From Aquirufa nivalisilvae (GTDB lineage Bacteria > Bacteroidota > Bacteroidia > Cytophagales > Spirosomataceae): a stretch of 64,000 nt of DNA. The stretch is taken from NCBI RefSeq assembly GCF_004307455.1, contig NZ_SEWX01000008.1, positions 62,001 to 126,000 of the forward strand, written 5' to 3'. Each line of letters starts with the position of its first letter. Position 1 is the first letter of the stretch. The notes under the pieces were generated by a model. That model saw nothing but the letters and a program-made list of their open reading frames with translations. It was not told the DNA's origin and searched no databases. The position numbers were made by a program, and so were the translations under genes. Below, piece after piece: positions 38,902 through 46,812 of this stretch.

Positions 38902-39114
38902 ATGACAAAAAAATCGAATCATGTAGTTCCTACGCTTTCAGGAGGTTGGTCAGTTAAAAAATTAGGCACTTCCAAGGCAATAAGGAATTTCGATAGCCAA
39001 GAAAAAGCCATCGAATACGGGCAAAAGCTAAGTCAAAATCAAAAGACCGATTTTTATATCCATAAAAAGAATGGCATGGTACAGACCAAATACTCTTTCG
39101 GTACCAATAAATAA
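38902..39114 (+). CDS. DUF2188 domain-containing protein
   Basis: 70-residue protein made almost entirely of a DUF2188 domain: a NHVVP start, GGWSVKKLG, a helix with EKAIEYGQKL and the closing DFYIHKKNGMVQTKYSFG. The fold is thought to be a small beta-sheet with one helix and its function is unknown. It is a single gene, divergent from kduD across 183 bp and convergent with the AraC gene. Confidence 0.8.
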   Translation: MTKKSNHVVPTLSGGWSVKKLGTSKAIRNFDSQEKAIEYGQKLSQNQKTDFYIHKKNGMVQTKYSFGTNK

Positions 39115-39140
39115 TAATGGATTTTGAGAAGAATATTTTT

Positions 39141-39158
39141 ATCAATTGCCCAATTGAT
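39141..39158. repeat. inverted repeat between DUF2188 and AraC genes
   Basis: ATCAATTG-CC-CAATTGAT: perfect 8 bp arms, 2 bp spacer, in the gap between two convergent genes. No T-run follows, so it is not a standard terminator. The arms share ATCAATTG with the palindrome before kduD. Confidence 0.4.
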
Positions 39159-39217
39159 CAAGAATTTATTGATAATCTCTTAAAGCCCATTTTGTTCATC
39201 GTAATAAAAAATGGATT

Positions 39218-40084
39218 TTAAATCAATTTTAAGGGCTTAATTGATTTAACTCTTTTCCTATATTGATTCGGACTTTCGCCTATGGTACGAGTAAAAATTT
39301 TGGTAAAATACGACAGCGATTCAAAACCGCAGGCAAATGCTATATCTCCAATACTAACATCCTGCATCAGCATTTTCTTAGCTTGAGTAATGCGATATTG
39401 ATTGACATAATTACTAAAGGTCAATTGGGTTTTTGATTTAAAATATCGACAAAACGCTTCCCTCGATAAATGACATTTCTCAGCTATTTCCTGTAAAGTA
39501 ATGGCCTCCATAAAATGATTTTCAACCCATTCCTTAACAATTTGCCAGCGTTGCTGATCTCGAACCGAAGGATTTTCCCAAGTGGCCATTTCATTCAAAT
39601 AAATCGATTTCATTTCCTTAGCTAACACTTGAAATATAGACAAAATCTCCATAAACTGATCAAAATGCGATCTATCAGGTAAAGCCATCAATCGCTGACC
39701 AATTTCTTCTTTCCTGTCTCCTTCAAAAACAATCCCCGTTTTAGCTCTTTCAAATAATTCCTTGATAGCATGCAATTCCGGTACCTCTGACCATGTTCTT
39801 CCTAAAAAATCCTCTTTCATCTGCACCACAATTTTACGATAGGGCACTTTTAAGCCATAATCAAAATTCAAATGAGGAATATGCGGACCTATAAACACTA
39901 AATCACTTTGCTGGTATTGACTCACATGATCACCAACTCTCCTTGGACCAGCCTCTGCTTCAATGTACAACAATTCATATTCTGGGTGGGAATGCCATAA
40001 ATAAAAATCCTGTAAATGAGGTGTTTGCAAAATTCGAAATGAACTTTCTTCTTTTATTTGTATGGCTTCAAATTGAATCTTCAT
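39218..40084 (-). CDS. AraC-family transcriptional regulator
   Basis: 288 residues from the ATG at 40084 (MKIQFEAIQIK); a TTG three codons upstream is the alternative. The N-terminal cupin (about 20-130) has LWHSHPEYELLYIE, a sugar-sensing AraC_binding pattern. The C-terminal 100 residues hold two helix-turn-helix motifs: LQEIAEKCHLSREAFCRYFKS and IGDIAFACGFESLSYFTKIF, followed by GESPNQYRK. It is divergent from the PhyH gene and lies within the uronate region. A tandem repeat in the divergent gap is a likely binding site. Confidence 0.9.
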   Translation of the reverse strand: MKIQFEAIQIKEESSFRILQTPHLQDFYLWHSHPEYELLYIEAEAGPRRVGDHVSQYQQSDLVFIGPHIPHLNFDYGLKVPYRKIVVQMKEDFLGRTWSEVPELHAIKELFERAKTGIVFEGDRKEEIGQRLMALPDRSHFDQFMEILSIFQVLAKEMKSIYLNEMATWENPSVRDQQRWQIVKEWVENHFMEAITLQEIAEKCHLSREAFCRYFKSKTQLTFSNYVNQYRITQAKKMLMQDVSIGDIAFACGFESLSYFTKIFTRTIGESPNQYRKRVKSIKPLKLI

Positions 40085-40129
40085 TTTAATCAAATTGACA
40101 ATTTAATTCCAATACTAGTTAATAAATGT

Positions 40130-40148
40130 CAATATTGTTACAATATTG
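40130..40148. promoter_or_regulatory. tandem CAATATTG sites, likely AraC operator
   Basis: CAATATTG-TTA-CAATATTG: two identical 8 bp palindromes 11 bp apart, about one helical turn. The pair lies in the gap between the divergent AraC and PhyH genes, 46 nt from the regulator's start and 68 nt from the PhyH ATG. The spacing suits an AraC-type protein with two HTH motifs. No experimental support. Confidence 0.5.
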
Positions 40149-40215
40149 GTTAATTCTATCCTAAAACTAGGTATTGCCAAATACTAACTTGCATCATTCA
40201 AAATTCAATCAAAAC

Positions 40216-41181
40216 ATGCAAACAAAATCTCCAAACAAGACCTCCATGGCTACCATGAATGCTCACTTAGACATCCCTGGAAACCCTTCTCTTGCCAAAA
40301 GCAGTATCAGTCAATTGAATGATGGAAAATCAGGAAAATCCCTACGTGCTTTAAGCCAAGAGGAGTTCAATTTTTGGAAGCAAGAAGGCTATATTGTTGT
40401 CAAAAGTGCTATTTCTAAAGATCAGGCCGCTCTTACGGCACAAGCAATCTGGGAGTTTGAAGAAAAAGACCCAAATGACAAAAGCACATGGTATACTCCA
40501 CCCAGAGCTGATATGCAAATGAAGGAATTGATTGGTTCAGGCATGGTAGAAATGTACAATCACCCAATGCTATGGACAAATCGACAAAGTCAACGTGTGT
40601 ACGATGCTTTTGTGGATGTTTGGGGAACAGAGGATTTATGGGTAACGATAGATCGATGTAACCTCAATTTTCCCATTCAGCAAGATAGACCATTCAAAGG
40701 ATTCATTCATTGGGATTATGATCCAGAAACCAAACCCGTGAATGTACAAGGAGTATTGGCTTTAGTAGATCAAACAGACGAAAATATGGGAGGCTTTCAA
40801 TGCATTCCTGAACTATATCGTACCTATGATACTTGGAAATTAAGTCAACCCGAAGATCGTGATCGATTTAAACCCGACACGACAGGATTTGAACTGACAA
40901 AAATTAAAATGGAAGCAGGAGATTTACTTATTTTTAATAGTTTATTAGCTCATGGTATTAGACCCAATTTAACTCAGGACAAAGTTAGAGTCGCTCAATA
41001 TATTTCCATGATGCCAGCAGAGCCTGAAAATCAATCCTTGTTGGATTGGAGGATTAACTCCTGGAAAAATAAAATTGCACCAGAAGGTTATGCTTTCCCT
41101 GGGGATCCAAGAGGAAAAGAAAAGACACAGCCTGTGGCTGAATTAAACGAACTGGGGAAAAAAATACTGGGTTTGGCTTAG
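40216..41181 (+). CDS. phytanoyl-CoA dioxygenase (PhyH) family protein
   Basis: 321 residues from the ATG at 40216; a TTG at 40174 would add 14. A non-haem Fe(II)/2-oxoglutarate oxygenase. The iron ligands are H165 and D167 in FIHWDYD and H246 in LLAHGIRPN, and the nearby arginine at about 249 or 258 could hold 2-oxoglutarate. No signal peptide. Members hydroxylate small molecules, and bacterial ones are often linked to sugar or lipid catabolism. Controlled perhaps by the divergent AraC gene. Its stop is followed at once by a palindromic repeat cluster. Confidence 0.85.
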   Translation: MQTKSPNKTSMATMNAHLDIPGNPSLAKSSISQLNDGKSGKSLRALSQEEFNFWKQEGYIVVKSAISKDQAALTAQAIWEFEEKDPNDKSTWYTPPRADMQMKELIGSGMVEMYNHPMLWTNRQSQRVYDAFVDVWGTEDLWVTIDRCNLNFPIQQDRPFKGFIHWDYDPETKPVNVQGVLALVDQTDENMGGFQCIPELYRTYDTWKLSQPEDRDRFKPDTTGFELTKIKMEAGDLLIFNSLLAHGIRPNLTQDKVRVAQYISMMPAEPENQSLLDWRINSWKNKIAPEGYAFPGDPRGKEKTQPVAELNELGKKILGLA

Positions 41182-41182
41182 G

Positions 41183-41230
41183 TATATCCGATGCATGTAT
41201 ATCCGATGCATGCATCGGATATGCATGCAT
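41183..41230. repeat. compact tandem and palindromic repeat cluster
   Basis: TATATCCGATGCATG occurs twice in tandem (41183-41197 and 41198-41212). The second copy runs into a perfect 24 bp palindrome (41199-41222, half-site ATATCCGATGCA), and ATGCATGCAT follows at 41221-41230. It fills the gap between the convergent PhyH and GH105 genes. Without a T-run it is not a typical terminator. Confidence 0.75.
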
Positions 41231-41235
41231 CTAAT

Positions 41236-42582
41236 CTACCGCAAATGAATAGCTGAGTCTTTGAGCTCAAAAGGATGATTTTTCATCATTTCCCACATGG
41301 CAGCTCCTGCTAGCAAAACGGGGCCGTATCCATGGGCTGCAAAGGGAGAAATAGGTCTGTTAAAATAAAAAGCAGGGTCCCAGCCTAGGCCAGTACCTAC
41401 GCAAGTTCCATCTACTTGACCTTGTGCATTAACTTTAGAAGCTACAGCTTGCCAACCCAAAATAGCAGCAGGTCCATAAGTTCTTGGATCTAGCCATCCT
41501 TGGTTGATTCCTTTAGCCAATACATAAGTATAAATAGCTGTAGCTGATGTTTCAAGATAGGAATCATTCCGATCAATTAGTTGATGCCAAAATCCCGTTC
41601 CATCTTGATGTGCTAACAGTCCTTTCAAATGCTTTTTCAATTGAATTAACATCGCTGGACGAGCAGGATGATTAGCAGGTAAATGCTCTAATAATTCTGC
41701 ATTGGTTAACAATGCCCAGCCATTGGCTCTAGCCCAGTGGAATTCTGGATGCTCCTCAGAACCTTCGAGATAGCCATGCATAAACAAGCCCAAACTAGGG
41801 TTAAACATTCTCTTTTGATAAGATTCAAATTGAAAAGCTGCTTCATTAAAACAATTGACATTAACAGAGTCCTTACCCAATTGCAATAAGGCAGGAATGG
41901 CCATATATAAATCATCTAACCAAATGGTATTGGGTAGAGGACGCATACGAGCCAAAGTCTTATCTGGTAAACGATGCTCCTCCTTTAAAATAAAATTCAA
42001 CGACTTTTGGGTAATTAAAGAATCATCCCCATCAAATCCAGCACGTTTAGCTTTTAAAAAAGCCATGGACATAGCTCCTATATCATCCAATGCTTTTGGA
42101 TTAATTAAACCACTCAACACATGAGATTTAGTGGGATTTTGCTGGGTATATTGATAGGCCTTTGGTAAAGTCTCTAAAATAAATTTCAATCGCTTGAATA
42201 CATATTCCTTGTATTTGGCATCCCCACTAACCTTTTCTAAGGCCAACATGCCACTGTAAGTTACCCCAAACTCGTAAGAAACGGGTCTGAAATCACCTTT
42301 AGCAAAAACTAATTGATCTGAATAAATTTGATAAGGATTCCATGCTTCACCTGAAGCTTTATGTATCAAATTAGCAGGAGTTGCCTTTTCCAAATAGGTA
42401 TAAACCTTATCTACCGTAGCTTTGATTTGAGCTTCATTAGGAACAACGTAAGGGGTTGGATAATCAGGTTGAAGCGCATGCAATGGAGCATTCGCATCTG
42501 AAGCAGCTGTAATATTTTTTTGAGCAAAGCTAGGAATGATGGAGGAAATGGTCATTCCCCAAATCAAGATGGTTTTTTTCAT
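41236..42582 (-). CDS. GH105/GH88-like glycoside hydrolase, exported
   Basis: 448 residues from the ATG at 42582 (MKKTILIWGMTISS); the six codons before it are an in-frame extension. Signal peptide ends SFAQ. The alpha6/alpha6-barrel hydrolase shows NTIWLDDLYMAIPAL, which matches the catalytic aspartate motif of unsaturated rhamnogalacturonyl hydrolases, and HWARANGWAL. It likely removes unsaturated uronate from lyase products of pectin-like or ulvan-like glycans. It lies downstream of the PQQ dehydrogenase gene on the same strand but has its own candidate promoter. Confidence 0.85.
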   Translation of the reverse strand: MKKTILIWGMTISSIIPSFAQKNITAASDANAPLHALQPDYPTPYVVPNEAQIKATVDKVYTYLEKATPANLIHKASGEAWNPYQIYSDQLVFAKGDFRPVSYEFGVTYSGMLALEKVSGDAKYKEYVFKRLKFILETLPKAYQYTQQNPTKSHVLSGLINPKALDDIGAMSMAFLKAKRAGFDGDDSLITQKSLNFILKEEHRLPDKTLARMRPLPNTIWLDDLYMAIPALLQLGKDSVNVNCFNEAAFQFESYQKRMFNPSLGLFMHGYLEGSEEHPEFHWARANGWALLTNAELLEHLPANHPARPAMLIQLKKHLKGLLAHQDGTGFWHQLIDRNDSYLETSATAIYTYVLAKGINQGWLDPRTYGPAAILGWQAVASKVNAQGQVDGTCVGTGLGWDPAFYFNRPISPFAAHGYGPVLLAGAAMWEMMKNHPFELKDSAIHLR

Positions 42583-42621
42583 ATTCAAATTTTTACACAA
42601 TAAATAAAGACAAAGTGCTCA

Positions 42622-42629
42622 CAAATCTA
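42622..42629 (-). promoter_or_regulatory. candidate -7 box for the GH105 gene
   Basis: Minus-strand TAGATTTG, 40 nt before the ATG. The -33 position falls in the T-run of the preceding terminator (TTT instead of TTG), an arrangement that would place promoter and terminator almost back to back. Confidence 0.42.
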
Positions 42630-42642
42630 CGCATTAAGTCAT

Positions 42643-42688
42643 AAAAAAAGGAGTTTTCTTGCGCTTTGAACGTATAGAAAACTCCTTT
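42643..42688 (-). terminator. terminator after the PQQ dehydrogenase gene
   Basis: AAAGGAGTTTTCT (42647-42659) pairs perfectly with AGAAAACTCCTTT (42676-42688), with a 16 nt loop. Minus-strand T-run of seven. It is 20 nt past the stop. Confidence 0.8.
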
Positions 42689-42708
42689 ATTAGGCATTTA
42701 TTGTAAGC

Positions 42709-45561
42709 TTATTGCTTCACTTCAATTCCTGAAATCTGAACAACAATTTGTTGTGGTGCAGTTTGTGGGTTGACAGCAACAAAATAGACATCATGTGTAC
42801 CGTTTACGGCTTGAATATCTACTTTAATTGGAGCTGGACCACCCATTCGTCTTTGTCCACCAGCTTGACCCGCAGGTGCACCTGCCGCTGGAGCTGGAGC
42901 AGTAGTTGGTGTTCCCAATGGTGCGCCTTTTTGCTGTGTATTTGCAGCAGCTGGAGGAGGACCAAATCCTGTTGCTTGTGATACAGCGATCGGAGTCGTT
43001 TTACCAATTAAAGTTCCAGTTGGAGAATCCAAACGAATTTCAATTACTCCACCTGTGGCATTTGTACGGGCTTGAGCAGAGGCACTGATATCCATGGATT
43101 TAATTCCTGTCAAATCCAATTGCTTGTATGCAATGTAAGGATTTTGTCCAACCATGTTCGTTGCACGAGCAGGAGTTATCAATTGTTGAATTCCAAAACG
43201 TAAATCGGCCTTCTCTGGGTCTAATGCAGGATGACGTAATAATAACCATTTCTCCGATTGCGCTGGAGCAATTTTATTATTCCCCTTATCTAAGTAAGTA
43301 GCTCGAACCACAAATACTCCTTTGGTTCCTACTTGCTCCTTAGGAACAACCGCATCAATTTCACCTGCCAAAGGAATGTTATTATTAGCTTTTTTATCAC
43401 CTAAACTAAGAATATAATTCACCATGGATTTAGCATCTGCTTTAGAAATTTGTGGGTGGGCGCTCATCGCATGCTCTCCCCAAACTCCCATTCCACCAGA
43501 GATAACTTTCGCAGATAATTGATCTACAACGTTTTGTCCTTTGTATTTAGCTGCCACTTCTTGGTAGCTTGGTCCAACAGAACGTACATTCGGAAGGTGG
43601 CATGATTTACAATCACTTTGATTAATCAATTTCAAACCAACAGATGCAAACAAATCGCTATCGGCTTTACGGTGACTTTGAGACATTTCAATAGGATCAT
43701 ATCCAGAAGCAATGTAGTCGATAGTAGCTGCTACTGATTCAGGAGCAATACCTTTTCCTAATACACCATCTTCTTTATCTTCAACTTGAATCTGATAAGC
43801 TAATTTTTTACCAGGGAAATAGAATGATTTATTACCATTTGGAACAACGATATCCACATTAGGTGATTCATTACCTACTTGAACTTCCAATGAAGCAGTA
43901 TTACTCAAGCCTTTAGGATCAGTAGCTTTCAATACTACTTGGTATTTACCAACTTGACTTAATGTCAATTCTGGAGATTCGCCTGATAAGGCTTTCACTA
44001 CTTTTCCTTGTTTTTTTACTGTCCAAGTATAGCTTAATTTATCTCCATCATAGTCCTTCGTTCCTTCAGCAGATAACTTGGTTTTGAATGGTAAAGATCC
44101 ACTTAATTTACCTGCGCTTACTTCCACTGCTGGTTTTCTGTTTCCTCCTTGGTACTCAACTTTCACTAATCTAGCATTATCATTTCCGCGGAACCAAGCA
44201 GAACCATATTCTAGTACATATAAATCTCCATCTGGACTAAATTTCATGTCAATCGCACTACCAAAACTTTGGTTTGGCAAGAAACGCTCCATGGATTTAT
44301 AGTTTCCGTTTTCGTCTAAAGTAACTGACATAATCCAACCACGCATAAACTCCACGATCAACCATTTGCCCTCATAATACGAAGGGAATGCGCGTTTTGC
44401 AGTGCTTGGGAAATCAGAACGGTGATAAACTGGACCACCCGTTGCACTTCTACCAGAAGCACCCACTAATGGGAATTCTTCAGAAGTACCATATGGATAC
44501 CAAATAAATGCTTTTTGAGCAGCTGGTAATTCCTTTAATCCGTCGTTATTCGGCGATTCATTCAATGGCTTGGCAGGATTAAAACGAGGACCTACAGCAG
44601 AATTCTCGAAATTATAATCTGCATATGCTTTGTTGTCTCCAATAAAATATGGCCAACCAAAAAATCCTGGGCCTTTAGCCTGGTTAAATTCATCATAACC
44701 GCGAGGTCCTCTATCAGAGTCCACTGAAGCATCAGGACCTACTTCGCCCCAATAGATATAACCTGTTTTAGAATCCACACTTACTCTCCATGGGTTACGA
44801 TGTCCCATTGTATAAATCTCAGGGCGAGTTTTAGGAGTTCCTACCGGAAATAAATTTCCTTTTGGAATGGTATATGAACCATCTTTTTCAGGATGAATAC
44901 GCAAAATCTTACCTAATAAATTGTTGGTATTTGCTGCTCCACGTTGATCATCCCAATAAGCTTGACCAGCACGCTCATCAATCGGAGCATAACCATCTGA
45001 ATTACTATTACTTGTGTTATTACCAACTGTCAAGAATAAATTTCCTGATTTATCAAAAGCCATGCCTCCACCAGTATGGCAGCATTCCTCTCTTTGTGTA
45101 GGAACTTCAAGCATTACTTTTTGCTGATCAATCAACAATTCCTCTCCTTTCAACTCCATACGCACCAAAATGTGCTTACTCTCTGTTGGATGAGCATAAT
45201 ATAAATACAACCAATGGTTCACTTTAAAATTAGGATCAACTGCAATCCCCATCAAGCCTTCTTCTGCTTCACGAACCACACCCACGCGATTCTTATATTT
45301 TGTATTGACAACAATGTGTCCAATAACCTTGGTTTCTTTGGTACTAGGATTGTATTGTTTTACATCCCCTTTTCTTTCTACAAATAAGATGCGACCATCA
45401 GGCAAAAAATCCATTTCCATGGGTTCATCTAATTTTTCATTTAATACAGACTTGACAAATCGATTTTCATCTGGAGCCTGTGCATTTCCTTGGAATGACC
45501 AAAGGGAAACGCAAGAGAGCATTAAAAGGCGCGTTAACCTGCCCATTGTAAAGTGTTTCAT
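42709..45561 (-). CDS. PQQ-type sugar dehydrogenase with PKD, cytochrome c and carbohydrate-binding regions
   Basis: 950 residues from the ATG at 45561, which gives a good signal peptide ending GNAQ; in-frame starts at 45579 and 45645 are possible. Residues about 30 to 470 form a six-bladed soluble glucose/aldose dehydrogenase propeller: DFLPDGRILFVERKG, CCHTGGGMAF, GHRNPWRV. Then comes a PKD domain (DYDGDKLSYTWTV), a c-type cytochrome with the haem site CKSCH (coded near 43598-43612) and the distal YKGQNVVDQLSAKV. The C-terminal 200 residues contain a CBM6-like region interrupted by an Ala/Gly/Pro/Gln-rich linker. It is probably a periplasmic enzyme passing electrons straight to its own haem. 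Confidence 0.88.
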   Translation of the reverse strand: MKHFTMGRLTRLLMLSCVSLWSFQGNAQAPDENRFVKSVLNEKLDEPMEMDFLPDGRILFVERKGDVKQYNPSTKETKVIGHIVVNTKYKNRVGVVREAEEGLMGIAVDPNFKVNHWLYLYYAHPTESKHILVRMELKGEELLIDQQKVMLEVPTQREECCHTGGGMAFDKSGNLFLTVGNNTSNSNSDGYAPIDERAGQAYWDDQRGAANTNNLLGKILRIHPEKDGSYTIPKGNLFPVGTPKTRPEIYTMGHRNPWRVSVDSKTGYIYWGEVGPDASVDSDRGPRGYDEFNQAKGPGFFGWPYFIGDNKAYADYNFENSAVGPRFNPAKPLNESPNNDGLKELPAAQKAFIWYPYGTSEEFPLVGASGRSATGGPVYHRSDFPSTAKRAFPSYYEGKWLIVEFMRGWIMSVTLDENGNYKSMERFLPNQSFGSAIDMKFSPDGDLYVLEYGSAWFRGNDNARLVKVEYQGGNRKPAVEVSAGKLSGSLPFKTKLSAEGTKDYDGDKLSYTWTVKKQGKVVKALSGESPELTLSQVGKYQVVLKATDPKGLSNTASLEVQVGNESPNVDIVVPNGNKSFYFPGKKLAYQIQVEDKEDGVLGKGIAPESVAATIDYIASGYDPIEMSQSHRKADSDLFASVGLKLINQSDCKSCHLPNVRSVGPSYQEVAAKYKGQNVVDQLSAKVISGGMGVWGEHAMSAHPQISKADAKSMVNYILSLGDKKANNNIPLAGEIDAVVPKEQVGTKGVFVVRATYLDKGNNKIAPAQSEKWLLLRHPALDPEKADLRFGIQQLITPARATNMVGQNPYIAYKQLDLTGIKSMDISASAQARTNATGGVIEIRLDSPTGTLIGKTTPIAVSQATGFGPPPAAANTQQKGAPLGTPTTAPAPAAGAPAGQAGGQRRMGGPAPIKVDIQAVNGTHDVYFVAVNPQTAPQQIVVQISGIEVKQ

Positions 45562-45589
45562 ATGTGTAAGGTTGTTCATTTTACAAAAA

Positions 45590-45600
45590 TGATACAATAA
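45590..45600. promoter_or_regulatory. TGATACAATAA motif upstream of the PQQ dehydrogenase
   Basis: An 11 bp word located 29 nt before the chosen start. The same word lies 41 nt before the exported TIM-barrel gene at 54129-55019. It may be a shared regulator site; found by eye, not tested. Confidence 0.22.
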
Positions 45601-45728
45601 GTCGAATGAAAAAAATGCATATATGCTTTTGCTACCAATGCGCACTATTTGTCGACAAAGCCTTAAATAGCTTTAAAAATCAGGCTTAAATCCTAGAAAT
45701 TTCCTAATTTTCAAAAAAACAGATTCAA

Positions 45729-46154
45729 ATGATCACTAGAATAAGCTTATTATTTTTGATTTCATTCAGCGCCATTGCCCAAGCAAATTCGGATAAATCA
45801 AGTATTCGCAACTTATTAGCCACACAAAACAAACTTTGGAATCAAGGAGATATCCCTGGTTTTATGGCTTACTACAACCATTCCGAGGATTTAAAATTCA
45901 TTGGTAAAAACGGAATAACCCAAGGATGGGATGCCACCTTAGCTCGATATCTTAAAAGCTACCCTAATCAAGAGGCCATGGGACAATTGACCTTTGATAT
46001 CATTGAAGTAGACATTACAGCCTCCAAAACCGCTTGGGTTATTGGCAAATGGCATTTGGCAAGACCAAAACTAGGAGATGTAGGAGGCCATTTTACCTTA
46101 CTTTTGAAAAAAGTCAAAGGCAAGTGGCTTATTTTCAGAGACCATACGAGCTAA
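45729..46154 (+). CDS. NTF2-like (SnoaL/DUF4440-type) exported protein
   Basis: 141-residue protein with signal peptide ending IAQA (residue 19). The mature part follows the SnoaL/DUF4440 pattern: a helix LATQNKLWNQGDIPGFMAYYN, then ITQGWDATLARYL, then strands with VIGKWHL and a final RDHTS. Such proteins bind or isomerise small molecules; the role here is unknown. Its 3' end overlaps the convergent phosphatase gene by 20 nt. Confidence 0.78.
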   Translation: MITRISLLFLISFSAIAQANSDKSSIRNLLATQNKLWNQGDIPGFMAYYNHSEDLKFIGKNGITQGWDATLARYLKSYPNQEAMGQLTFDIIEVDITASKTAWVIGKWHLARPKLGDVGGHFTLLLKKVKGKWLIFRDHTS

Positions 46155-46749
46155 GTCTCTCAAAGGCATAAAACAACTCTGAACCTATTTGTGCAGACCG
46201 TTCATCGTATTGAAATGCCTCTTCTGGGCTATCATCAAATGCTTTAGGGTCCTCATATCTCAAGGGAATCCTGGCTGAAGCACCTGGTATAAATGGGCAA
46301 TTTTCATCAGCGTGTGAGCAGGTCATCACAGCAGCAAATTGCTGGTGAGGATTGATGGGATTATCATAGATTTTGGAAAATGCGATCATAGGTCGACTAT
46401 CCTCTGTATGAAAAACAAAATAGACTGGGTTAGCATGTCCTCGCTTATTAACTTGAAATCCGAAACGTTGCAATGAAGCGACAGCTCGCTCATTGAAGGC
46501 TGTTTCTTCAACTCCTCCAGAATAGGATTGTAAAGGAATATTAAAATAGTCAGCGGCCGTTTGCGCCCAAATCTGAGACAATTGACTTCTTCTAGAATTG
46601 TGTGTACAAATGAAATTCAAGCGCAAGGGCTTTCCTTGTTGTAAGTTGTCTTTCATATAAGTCACTAACATTTCGATCTGTTCTTTCCGATCCAAGGAAA
46701 TGGGCCTCTGTCTAATCTCTTGAATTTTTGCTTCTAAATTGGAATACAT
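46135..46749 (-). CDS. ArsC-like cysteine phosphatase / arsenate reductase
   Basis: 204 residues. The phosphatase loop CTHNSRRS has C48 and R54 (Cx5R). C144 and C151 in MTCSHADENCP reproduce the CxxADxxCP pattern that thioredoxin-coupled arsenate reductases use to relay a disulfide. The YEDPKAFDDS segment supplies the acidic residue. An extra 42 N-terminal residues precede the phosphatase fold. Family members act as low-molecular-weight tyrosine phosphatases or reduce arsenate to arsenite. An ArsR-type palindrome lies 15 nt before its start. It is downstream of the DAGK-like gene by 63 nt. Confidence 0.88.
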   Translation of the reverse strand: MYSNLEAKIQEIRQRPISLDRKEQIEMLVTYMKDNLQQGKPLRLNFICTHNSRRSQLSQIWAQTAADYFNIPLQSYSGGVEETAFNERAVASLQRFGFQVNKRGHANPVYFVFHTEDSRPMIAFSKIYDNPINPHQQFAAVMTCSHADENCPFIPGASARIPLRYEDPKAFDDSPEEAFQYDERSAQIGSELFYAFERLSSYGL

Positions 46750-46763
46750 GTTAAATCAAATTA

Positions 46764-46781
46764 TATCGCAATATTACGATA
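46764..46781. promoter_or_regulatory. ArsR-type operator palindrome
   Basis: TATCGCAATATTACGATA: an 18 bp palindrome with one mismatched pair (C/A), immediately upstream of the ArsC-like gene. Its AATATT centre with flanking CG resembles sites bound by ArsR/SmtB repressors. No arsR gene is in this window. Confidence 0.55.
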
Positions 46782-46812
46782 AATAAACTATTTCAAAAAG
46801 TGTAATGAAAAT

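Noticed and set aside
42748-43088. Several overlapping frames at the PQQ dehydrogenase 3' end
   Set aside because: They come from the repetitive Ala/Pro/Gln-rich codons on the other strand or frame; no start context or family.
45648-45659. TTTGTCGACAAA 12 bp palindrome as an operator
   Set aside because: Single copy with no matching site elsewhere; could be chance, so not listed as a feature.
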